Shown here in pieces: positions 39,801 through 51,800 of a DNA stretch of 64,000 nt (position 1 is its first letter; each line of letters begins with the position of its first letter). The translations under genes were made by a program, and so were the position numbers. The notes under the pieces were generated by a model. That model was not told where the DNA came from. It worked only from the letters and a program-made list of their open reading frames with translations, and did no database searches. The stretch spans positions 330,501-394,500 of the forward strand of contig JACATO010001438.1 of assembly GCA_018389105.1 (NCBI GenBank). The letters are read 5' to 3'. This DNA is from Nautilus pompilius (Eukaryota; Mollusca; Cephalopoda; Nautilida; Nautilidae).

Positions 39801-42800
39801 TATGAACCCTGTAGTATTTTTAATAATGGCTACTTTGTATAAGAAACTTTTAACTGTTCTTTTAAATTTTGAGCAAATTTTCAAGAAATGAGAAATGTGT
39901 AGCAATTTTATTTTGTTGTGTGCTAAAATTTAGAAGTATTAAGTTTCTGCCCATATTTTAAATCAATATGATTCCCTTGTATAACCTTGTAGGATTATAA
40001 GATTGCCTACATAGGTCAAATAAGGGAATGATTGAACTTTTTAGCAAACTTTAGAACATCAGGATTTAAGATAGTATCTGCATTTCAGAAATTTCTATGA
40101 CTTGCTTTGAGCTCACTTTGTTTAATCTTTTATGTTGATTATATAAATTGCTGGGTGAGATATTTTTGAAATGGGGGAAACATCTGCAGCTTAAAAATTA
40201 AGTTTGTACTTACAACTAGTTTACTATTAAAGTCATGCACTTAGGTACCACTTGTTCATTAGAGATTAGTTAAGTTCTTTAGCTAACGAACCTGTCAACT
40301 GGAGGTAACCTACCTTTGAGTGATGCAATAGATAAGCTAGAAACGCGAGCAAGCTATGACCCTTGTTTTTTCCGCTCATATATTGAGGTACTTATACTGC
40401 TGCTCAAGTCAGGTCATGACATAGCTTATTTTACATCATCATCATCAGATGGGATATTATGTAGCAGAACCTTCCAGTCCCAAGTGATACTGGCTGTGAT
40501 TTCATCAGTTGGTTTCCCTGTGCATACAGTGTGTCAGTTCTGCTGACCCAGGCTTATCTTGCACCATTAAGTATAAAAACAGCAAATGTTTTCCTTTGTG
40601 CATCTTTTGGCTACTAACCCTATGTACAAGAAACTAATTTCTGCACTAGTAGTGGGTAGTGTTGCCAGACTCATCCCCCACACTTTAATGATGCTTATGT
40701 ATAATATCACTGTGATGTTTTTTTTTATGACTTTCTTATTTATTGGGTACCAATGGCTTTATACTAAATCTAAATGTTGTATCCAGAGCAGTAACTTTTT
40801 AAATCTCCAAATCAACTTCGTGTTAACAAATGCACAATAACTGTTAATTCTTTTGTTAATGCTTAAATAAAAGGAAAGCCCCTTCTACCCTGAATCCATC
40901 TAAATATGCTATCCGTAATTCAGCACAGTTATGTTCTGTTCTTTCAATTAGAAAAAGGAGACTTTAATATCAGTGAATTTTCACTGAACTAGGGAGTTAA
41001 AAGTGGAATGTCCATCTTTTTTTCCAAGAATAAAAGCCAGGTTGGTTGCTGGAAGCATTCTGATACAGTTCTGATTAATTTTGTTGACTTCATAATGCAT
41101 AAACATGGATTATGTTTTACCAAACAATTCAGCAAAGATTTCTGTTTTGTGGAGAGTTTAGTACTATCATGTGAAAGTAAAGTGTTTGTTAAATGGGCAA
41201 CTCGGTGATGCAGTACTTGACTACCAAGATTGAGGGATGGGGTTTGAATCCTGCTTGGAACCAGCTAATTGGCATACCTCCCTGGTGTGGCTACTTGCTC
41301 TTCTTCACCAATCGGCCACATTGGGTTTTTTTCTGGGCTGTATGGTTTTCTTCCACATCTAAAGATGAAGAATCCTAGTCTGGTTTTTCTGGATATGTGG
41401 TGGAGGCTTTGTACTCTAGACTGGCTTGCACCTTAACCACTGCTCAAGAGCCCCCAAACATACCCAGGTAACTACTTGCTTGGTCACCAAGACTGATATG
41501 CTCCCTCTTCCCCTTCTAGCTCACTGCTGAGAGATGTCTTTAGAACTCTAAGAACATAAGAGGGTTTAGCAAGAAGCATCATTGTGTGCACTAAATACAC
41601 ACAGTACATTATCTTAGGTGGTTTTTAACTCAAATAAGTATTAGATTTTGTTTTAAAATTTTAGGTCTCAGTGAAGTTATTGGTGGAATGGGCTTAGAAA
41701 AATTGGAGAAACTGATTCCAGACATAATCCAAACAGCAGAAAGAAATGACATTGCTCCTCATGTCCGAGATGGCTACATTATGATGTTCATATACCTGCC
41801 AGCTGTGTTTGGGCATGATTTTATGCATTATGTTGGCCCCATTTTGCCATCAATTTTAAAGGTAAGATCTATTACCACTGTTCCTTGTTAAAGTTGTCAT
41901 GGTGTTGTGTTGTGAAAACTAATTAAATGTTATTTTTAAGTTAACAAAACAACAATAAATAACAGAATAAAATTTACCTGAATATTTCTAGGGTTTAACC
42001 CTGTGCTATCAGAGAGATTTATAAAGAAGAAGATATCTAAGGAAAATAATCAGTGGATTGCTGTATATTTGGGTTAGGTTGGACAGTTTTGTGATTTTTA
42101 AAGATTACTGAGATATGCTAGAACTATTAAATGTTTTGTAGTACACTATATTTCTGGACAGTTCCATTCACAAATAGTAGTTTACTCAACCATCTAAGGC
42201 CATTACATGTGTCATATCTAAAATTAATTTGGCTCTCTCTCTCATTTTCCAGGCACTGGCTGATGAATCTGAGTATGTGAGGGATACAGCTCTAAAAGCT
42301 GGACAGAGGATCATTAATTTGTATGCAGATACAGCTGTTGAGCTTTTGTTACCAGAGTTAGAGAAAGGCCTTTTTGATGACAACTGGAGAATCCGATATA
42401 GCTCAGTACAGTTGCTGGGAGATCTTCTCTATCGAATCTCTGGTAACTGAGTTTGTCAAATTTAATATTTTAGGAAAATATTGCTATACCACTATACAGT
42501 TTGCCATTTAAATTCTCTATGACCATTTTATCTTTTCTTGATCAGAGAAATGCTATTTTCTTAGTTGACCTCAAAGAGAGGTTAACTACTTGTGTATTTA
42601 TATTAAAGGATGGTTACCTATTTATGTCCTTGACATTTACTTCTAAAGGGAGAAAAAAACTTTAACTGACTTCTTACAGTTCAGCATACTAAAGCAGTAG
42701 ATGTTACTGATTTATTCCCAAATTCCCTTATTTTCCTACTTGTACACGTCAACCAGAATACCTTAAAAAGACCCACTTGCTTTTGTTTTTCAGGTGTCAC

Positions 42801-45800
42801 TGGCAAGATGTCAACAGAAGGTGCTGATGATGATGATAACTTTGGTACAGAATCTTCACAAAAAGTATGCAAACACTTGAATACTGCATCTATTTTGCCA
42901 TATTGACTTAAATACATAAGTCACTTAATGCTGTCGCAGACCATCTCAAGCCAAACTAAGTTGATTTACTGAAAATTTTTTTTCTTTAAATAATTAACAT
43001 GGGTGCATATGGATATTAAAAGACTACAAAAATTCAGCTCTGTAATAGATTGTAAATGTCCATGTATTTAACAGAAACATGACTAAGAAGTCATTTAGCA
43101 CTTGTTTGAATATGAAGATTTGTTCTACTCCATGGATCCTGTGATGTTTGAATTAAAGTGATACATTTTCCAAATATAATTTTTATTCTTAATAATTTTG
43201 TTTCCCATTCTTCTTATATAAAAATTGCTTCTTTTTTATTTGCAACTGCTGCTGCTGTTTCTCTCTCTCAATTCTCTGGTAAGTTCCCAACCATCCTTAT
43301 AGCTTTTTTTAAAAAAAAAATTCTATTTTATTTTACAGGCAATCCTAAGATGCCTTGGAGCAAACCGAAGGAACCGTGTCTTAGCTGGACTGTACATGGG
43401 TAGGTCAGACACAGCGCCGCTTGTCTGTCAATCAGCACTGCACGTCTGGAAGATAATTGTGACAAACACACCACGTACTCTCAGAGAGATTCTGCCTGTT
43501 CTCTTCTCACTGTTACTTGGATGTTTGGCCAGTACAAGCTATGATAAAAGAAAAGTAAGTTGTAGGTTTCAGGTCAGTATTCTTCAATTCCTTCAACTGA
43601 TAAATAAACACCATGTTGGTGTGGCCAGTTTTATTATAGGACATTCACTCTTAGCTGTACTACTGATCTCTTGCATGAGAAAATAATTTTCAAAACTTCA
43701 AAATTTTTAGAGCTGCAGACCACCAATGTATCCTCATGTGAATGGTTTTTGTTTACTAACTAAGTTCTAGTTTTAGGTTGACGACACTATTCTACCAGCA
43801 ATAAACAAAAGCTGATTATATTTGGGCGTGTAAACTTTATTTATTTTATCACTAACATTCTGATACTAAAGTGAAATATCTCTATAGGAAAAGTAATATC
43901 TATCACTAAAGTTCTACCAAATAACACAATTTAACTTACAAGTCTAACTTCTAGTTGAATACTTTGGAGGTAAATTCACTGATCATCTTGACTAAGACAT
44001 TTCTTTGTTGGTTACTTCCTACTTGTAATTTTTTCACAACTTGGTTTCTGTTTTGACAAGGAGAGCAGAATGCAATTAGATGCAAACTAACTAATTTTGT
44101 TCCAATCTGATCTTCCTTGGCCAGCTGTCTTTCCATGAGCAGCAACAGGGATTTGAAGATTGCACAAGGATAACTTGTCTAGAAATGCTGGCCCCTTCTA
44201 TTTAACGAACTCCCCCAAAAGAGAGTGAGTCATTTTTAACAAAAAAAAACTAAGACTACTTAATTCTCTCCCTATGAATCCTTATTATGAAGTATTTTGT
44301 TAGGTATTTTTTCAGTTGTTAGTTTTATGTATATTTGAACCTCTTTCTTAAGGTGGCTGCGAGGACTTTGGGAGATCTGGTTCGTAAGCTAGGGCAGCGT
44401 GTCTTGCCAGAAATTATACCAATTCTCGAGAAAGGCCTGGATTCAGATAGAAGCGACCAGCGGCAAGGTGTTTGTATCGGTCTTAGTGAAATAATGGCAT
44501 CGACCAGTCGAGATCATGTGAGCATACGTTGTTTCTGTTATTTTCCTTGGTTTTTCTGTTTTCTGATGAGCACTTAACCAGTGTTGGTAGTGCTTGTCCT
44601 GTGTTACTTGCTTCAGTATTTATTGGCAGAAATCCCCATTAAAGGGTACATGATTTTAAGATGTTTTATCAATTTGGTGCTTCAATAACCTTTTGCAACG
44701 TTATAGGTGTTTCTTTAGATCTGTGTTAATAAATGGTTTTGCTCTGTGCCACCAGGTGTCGGTGTTTGCTGGCAGTCTGATACCAAGTGTTCGCCGAGCC
44801 TTGTGTGACCCCTTCCAGAAGTTCGAAAAGCTGCAGCTCGAACCTTCGACAATCTTCATGCTAACATTGGGCAAGCAGCACTAAACGAGATTCTTCCTGA
44901 CCTTTTGAAAAAGCTGGTATTTATGAATGTTTGTTTTGTTATCTATAAAATATCACATCACTTTTATTACTGAACTTCCAAGGGAGATGACAATTTTAGT
45001 TACTATAAACAACATCATGTATACAGTGGAAATGTTTCTCTATAATGAAGTTAAATATTCTTTGGCTGGGACTACTTGTAAGTTATTTTGCCTAAATGTT
45101 ATTAGTTAGTTAAGCAAACAGTAACGTAAATACCACATGATTGGTTTCTTGAGGTATTTCTTTTTAAGTGAAATTATAAAATGAAATCCCATGTAGGCTG
45201 CTATATTTGTTGGGGGATGGCTAGCTGCCTAGATAATTTACTACAAAATAGATCCATGGTGTGACACGCCAGACCTGCACCTATATGAACAGATTTGTTT
45301 CTGCAGCAGTAGATGTTTCCATGTTTGTTTGTTTGTTTTTTATTTTATTTTTTATAAGCATGCATATTTTCTTTTGTTATTTGAATGCCCTAATCCAGTC
45401 AATCTTCTGGATTTCATACATTTCTATACAGGCTGCACAAAATCTGATTGCACCAACAACTGTTAAATATTTAAAATACCATGATTTCATTTGTTAATGT
45501 GACCTTGGAATTTTGGCATGTAGTGTTCCTGCTATTTTTTATGCTTGTGTTGTAGGGAGAACCTGACCAGTCTGAGCAGGCTTTGGATGGATTAAAACAA
45601 GTGATGGCAGTGAAAAGCAGAGTGGTTCTACCTTATCTTGTGCCCCAAGTACGTATTCTACATGGCCTCAATTTCAGTTCTTGACAGCTTCCTAAAACCA
45701 TGGTACCTGTCTGTGAAAGATGACAGTTGAAGGCATAATATAGAGATCATAAATTGTCCATAGTTTCATTTACCCTGAGAAGATGCAGCCACACTTAGTT

Positions 45801-48800
45801 TACCTTTACTTCACTAGTTACTATCAATTACTAATACAATCAGTCCACCATTGATGGTCCAAGGAGTCAAATATGGTTTTACACTGATCAAACACTTAAT
45901 TGTCTTGTTCCATGTTTAGTGACAATTCAGCATTTAGTTCTAAGGGAAGTCTGATGTCTGAAGTAACAGCATTCTCTCTCTCTCTCTCTCATATATATAT
46001 TTTCTGTAGACTAGCATCATGAATTGGAAAAATTTAATCAAATAAATATTGGACATTTACTGCAGAAAATTTTAAAATAAGCATGAGTATTGATGTAGTA
46101 AGATTTACCTGGGTAAACTGCCTTAAACTGGTTAACTGAATGCAGAAATATCTTCTTTTTTTTTTTAATATAGTTGACCACACCACCAGTGGACACTCGA
46201 GCTTTAGCATTCCTGTCTTCTGTAGCTGGAGATGTTTTAAGCAGGCATCTTGGTAAGATCTTGCCAGCATTATTGTCAGCCCTCAGTGACTCTATAGGTG
46301 CCCCGGATGAAAGGGAGGTAAGCCAGTTTCATTACATGTCATTAACTTAAAATAAAAACGTTGTGCTGTGAAAGGGAGGAGTGTAAAAACTGATCCATGA
46401 CAGGCAATTGAAAATGTGGCAGAACGTCAGGTGTCTGCTAGAATTGTCAGACCGTATCTCCACAGTACCTATACTACGTCTTGCCACACACTGTCAGTCA
46501 TCAACTACAGTGGACACTGCAGAAGCTACCATTCCTTTTCCACTTTCTGGAATGCTAATTCTTTTTTTAAAGTCCAGGTTTTCACAGTTCTGTGGTGGTG
46601 GTCGTCGTGTATGGGTGACACCATCAAACGGGGGGAATTTTCATCGAACTATCTGCAAACCCTGATAAAATATTGCGATCCACCAACAACCGCAGCTAAT
46701 CTACAACAGATTTGTAGCTTCTGTCTAAAGGCAGTTTTGCTCGTTTGTGTTTTTTTTTTTTTAATGGCTGCCTGGAATTGGTTTCAATCTTAGAACAAAA
46801 GCACTTGTTTGCATTATGAGTCAGTGCCATTTTTATTGTGTGTGTGTGTGTGTGTGTGTCACTGTTCACTTATGCTCAGTTCATACTTTGTTTCAAAAAT
46901 AATTGATGGGTAAGCACATTTCTGAAGATGTTGTATTTTTATGTTAGCAGAAAGCTCCTGCAGCCTTTATCTTTGCTGAATCTCTCAAAAGTTGGTTTGT
47001 ATTGATTAATATGGCATAATTTTTTTAAAAAAATGGGGGGGGTTTCAACCTTGTTCAAGATATTGTTCCTGTTTGAAAGAAGCAGAAAAAAACAAAAGGA
47101 TAGTGGGAGTGATTGACAATGTGTGGATGTCTCCAGTTGAAGTAAGACGAAATCAACAGAGTGTATTTTAAGATAAATGTTTGGGTGGGGACCACTGTTA
47201 ACCGGGCATAATGTCTGTCTGTCCATCCATAGACAGACAGACACTGACAAGATTGCATAACTTACATAAGAAACTTTCTTTTACTCTGCATCTCAGTGGA
47301 AACAAAGTCGCTTTGTTTTGTACACAAAGCATATTTTTCTGTTCAGACGAATAAGGACAAAGGCCAGGAGACACACTCTAAACCTGCCTGACTCACTCAC
47401 TTTTTCAATTTAATTATTGATTCAGCCTGGGGAAAAAACAAACATTTCTATGACTCTACGCATGCGCTGATGTCTAGTCCAAGCCAAGTATTCTTTTAAT
47501 TAAAAAAAATAAAAATATCCACAAGAAAAGCAGCTGAATTTTTGCTATTTTAAACAATAAGCAAATAGATTTTATAGTTGTTTTTGTTATCTATACTATT
47601 ACAAATTGGACCATGTGTTCCAAGCCAATCAAGTTATGTAATGTATATGACCATTGAAAATATTTTTTTGTTTATTTGTTTAGAATTGACAATATTTATT
47701 ATCATCTTGATTGTTCTGATCGTTAGTTGTGCAGTGAAGCTCTATCCTTACCATGTCACAAAGATGTATTTATTTATATGGTGCCTGGTCTGGTTTATTG
47801 TTAAATTAATTTTAGCTGCATTAGATCCAGAGAAACTTTAGTTTGGGAGAGGGGATGCTAAATTTTTTTTTTTTTTACTCTTGATGAAATGTAAGTAAGA
47901 ACATACAATTAAACAAATGAAGATTCCCATAGAGAGAGAAGTGTGTCAGGTTGAGGGAAAACAAAGGAAGTGTGGGAGTAGAGTAGTCTGAATTGAGTTA
48001 TGGCGCAGTGCGCCACCTCGCAAATCAAGCTTACTGTAGCTGGCCATGGGTTCCTTCCAACCAGAGCTGGGCGCCTAACATCCACCCACTCCCACGTGGG
48101 CGTCGTGTGTCGGAGTCGCGTCCAGCCAGACCAGTTTCTGGTAGAACGTGACACGGCCCCTGTCTCAGACCTTCCCAAGGACGAGCGAGGTAACGACGAG
48201 TACCTGTGCTTGATCCCTAAAGCGAGCTTACCACCACACTCCTACACTGTGAGACATGCTATTGGTATAAATAGTGTGTGTGTTGGCCTTTTTTGTTTTT
48301 TTTTGTGGTTTTCTGTTAAATGCACTATAACTGATACAAGGGAGACAACTGTGTACATATTTAATGCTGAGATGTTTTGTATCACCATAGAAATTTCTAA
48401 TTTTGCCAAATAAGGATGAATTAAACTGCTACATTTTTTTAATGATTTTACATTAACATTTTTGAAGTGTGTACCATTTGTAGTTTTCTACTTAATGGAG
48501 AAGTTGAGATCTAACAATACAAATGCAAATCATCACAACAAGTTTGAAGTATTTAGAAGTGCTAATGAGTACAATGTCAAAATATCTGAGCAAAGCTTGA
48601 AGATAACTTTGTTAAATTTCTAAGGTAATACAACTTTTGGTCATTGATGTATAATAATAATTGACTGTCTGTATTTTTTTTAAAAAATTGCATTAATGAT
48701 ACACTATACTTACTGATTCCATTTTTTTGAAAGTCTTATAACAAATGTAAAATATCTCCCTACTAATGATGATAGAGAAAGTGCAGTCACTTGCAGACCT

Positions 48801-51800
48801 CTCAACATAGCATATTTATCCCATAAGGTACATTGAAGTGAATATGTCAGCTGTGTGTGTCTGACTGTTGTGCAATTTAGTCATGATACAAAAGCTGCTG
48901 CTTACATGAATTGTTTTAAAAATCTTATTCTCTATTACGTTAAGAATGCTTAATACAAATGTCTCTTTGCTATTTTCGTTCATAGTTGAAATATGTAATA
49001 TTTCAGAATGAGTTAATTTTTAAAATTATTATTGATGCTCTGTTAATGCATTGTGTACATAACAGCAAGTGTTGTGTTTACAAGCTTGATTTGTGTAAGT
49101 TAACTACTATTGTTTTGTATAAATCTTGAAAATGTTTAACTCATGTGTGTTTTTACCACATGTATTTGTGTGTAAAAAACACTGATATATGGAAGTGCCC
49201 CAAATTATAGTACACCACTTGTTATGTTGTATTTTATCTTTCTTTTTGAATAGAAATTAGAATATTGCCAGTTTGTGGTGCTGTCAGTGACAGATGGATT
49301 TGGAATCAGCACAATCATGAACGAGCTTCTCACTGCAGCTGCTAACCCCCAGCCAGAACGGAGTTGTGCTGCAGTCATTATTCTTGGAGCCTTCTGCAGC
49401 CAAAGCAAATCAGACTTCACCGATTTCTATCCTCAGCTCTTTCGTGGCCTCATCTCATTATTTACCCGCAAAGAGCCACGAGTTCTTCTTTCTGCTTGGT
49501 CTTGCCTCGATGCCATAACCAAGGTGCAGTTGAATTTTCATCTCAGTTGTGTTGTGCCAGTCGTTAAGTGTCATGTGTTCCAAGTTGGAAATTTCCATTG
49601 GGTCATTTACTAATAGAGAAATCAAAAGGTTTTCTAATCAGGAACAATGAATCAAAGAGAACTGTGTGTGTAACATGAGATGTAAAAAAAATAATTCATT
49701 GATAATATTTTGAAGTGATGCCCATTGTAGCTAACCCTGGTGCTGATTACTGAAATGAGTCAAGTAGTCTCCCTGATACAACACTGATTATCTTGTCTAC
49801 TGGTTTTGGACGGTGGTTTATTTGATGAGATAACACTATTCAAAAATAAATAAATAAATAAAAATAAAATAAAATTTTTCTGATTATAGCTAGAACATAA
49901 GCAGTGCTAGTCTACCACCAATGAATTGTTAAAACCTAAAATACTGGTGGTCTTGTGCGGGTAACTGGCTGCTCTTCAAGCAGATTTGTATGCAGATACC
50001 ACAATAAAACTTTTTTTTTCTTTTCTTTTTTTTAAACTTTTTTGTCTTTAGAAACTGGATACATCGGAAATGTTGCAGCACATCACAAACATTCGTCAGG
50101 CTGTGCGTTTTGCCATCTCTGATTTCAAGGAAAAAGAACTGCCTGGTTTCAGTATTCCAAAGGAGGTTGGTAAACGTTTTCAATGATGTGGGCAGTAAGA
50201 ATAAAAATATGTACACCAGCAGCCATAGTTCTGATATAATCAGTGTATTAATGCATGCAGTTACATGTATGCACACAAAAACGGTAAGAAAATGTATATA
50301 AAAGAACGAAACTTGTTAAAACTAAGATCATGCAGGATTTTCTATCAAAATATTCTCCTGGTCTGCTTCATTGGTGAATTGATAATTATGGCCAATATTG
50401 TGTGGTGTGTGTGTGTGTGTTTTAAATAGAAATGGAGAATCCTCAGTTTGACTAAAGTTTTTACAATTACTGTCAAAATAATATATAAAAGTATTAATAT
50501 TGGCATCAGTTTGAGGAAAGGGTTAAAATTCCTTTAGAGCAAATTTGTCTCTTGCATGCCTTCATATTTGGTTAGAAACAACTGTTTTGGTTTACTTTTT
50601 TTTTTAATTCATTGTTTCACATAATACCATCTTCCAGAAGTTACTGTAATTCTTGTTTACTTGCTTTTACTGCCTCCTCTCATAAGCTGTGCTTGTAAGT
50701 AACTGTATTTATGTTTGGTAAAATCAAATGAGAAAATTCTAGTTGTTTGTCAAAAGTATTGCTGTATGCTTGAGTTCTTTTTAAACATAACATCGCAGAA
50801 GGTATGGCTGCTTAGTCTTTGTGCTCATAATTATATAGTTGGCTTAAGCTGTATAGATTTTTTAGGTGACCCTTAAATATATAAGTATCTTTATAAAGGG
50901 ACTATCTGTTCTGTTTAAATTTGCCCTGCTATACTATTCTGCTGGAAGTGCCAGCAGTTAAAGAAAATTTTAAAAGGAGAGCTGTGGGTTTGAAATTTTA
51001 TTTTTTTTATTTTTTAAATTCATGGTTAGCACAAACAAAATATTGCCATTGTATTAATCTAGAATTTGAGTATATTATAATTGATTCCCCCTTAAAACAG
51101 TATGTATAGGCTATAGAATTAATAAAATATCCCATACAATAGTATTTTTAATGCCAAGTTTCCTTGATTCACAATTTACTTGTTTTAAATACCCACTCTG
51201 CCAGAACAAATTAATTTTATCAAAACTGCACAGAAGTCTTCCAACATATCATAGTATGGAAGGAGAACATGGTCGTAACTCTACAGTCTGAACATATCAT
51301 AGTATGGAAGGAGAACATGGTCATAAGAGGTTCAGTTAAGTAAATTCCCCAGGATCCAGAAATATTTGTCTCCTCCACTAGTGCAAACCTTAAAAATACA
51401 CTGCAAGAGATGTAATTGTGGTTAATATTGGGAAAAATTAATGAAAGGGAATTAGCTTTATGCAACATCCCATTCTTTTCTTTTATCTGGTTGGTTGTTT
51501 TCTCTGTAGGGTATCACACCTGTCTTGCCCATCTTCAGGGAGGGAATTTTGAATGGATCCCCTGAGATGAAGGAATCTGCTGCTGAAGGTCTTGGTGAAG
51601 TCATCAGCCTGACCAGTGCTGAGGCTCTGAAAACATCTGTTGTCAGCATCACTGGTCCCCTTATCAGAATCTTAGGGGATCGTTTTCCTTGGAATGTTAA
51701 AGTTGCTGTCTTGGAAACTTTGACAAAACTGTTGGCAAAAGTAAGTAGTAGAAGATTTTGCTTAACCATTTCAGTGTCAGCTTTACACTGACCCCCCCTT

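Larger units (their letters stand above)
34919..39811 (+). mobile_element. hAT-type transposon with its own intron, 4.9 kb, in GCN1 intron 30
   Basis: The ends are imperfect inverted repeats starting CAGGGTTTGTACGGGTCC (left) and, read inward from the right, CAGGGTTCATACACCTTA. Both then carry CTTGAAAA/AAGGAC-type sequence, a known pattern for invertebrate and fish hAT families. The sequence tagtat flanks it directly on both sides (34913-34918 and 39812-39817). That is six bases rather than the usual eight. Inside lie a plus-strand zinc-finger exon, a 1.5 kb GC-richer segment with a CA repeat (36124-36152), and a long decayed transposase body. Confidence 0.85.

Noticed and set aside
34644..44916. 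GCN1 as a pseudogene because of two frame breaks
   Set aside because: All 47 exons keep splice sites, and all phases agree apart from the two single-base losses. The codons after each loss remain conserved. A dead gene of this size would have many more lesions.
48000..48413. A 137-codon open frame as a gene or GCN1 exon
   Set aside because: No similarity to GCN1 at this point (exons 38 and 39 are contiguous in phase), no domain, and tRNA-like boxes at its start suggest a repeat.
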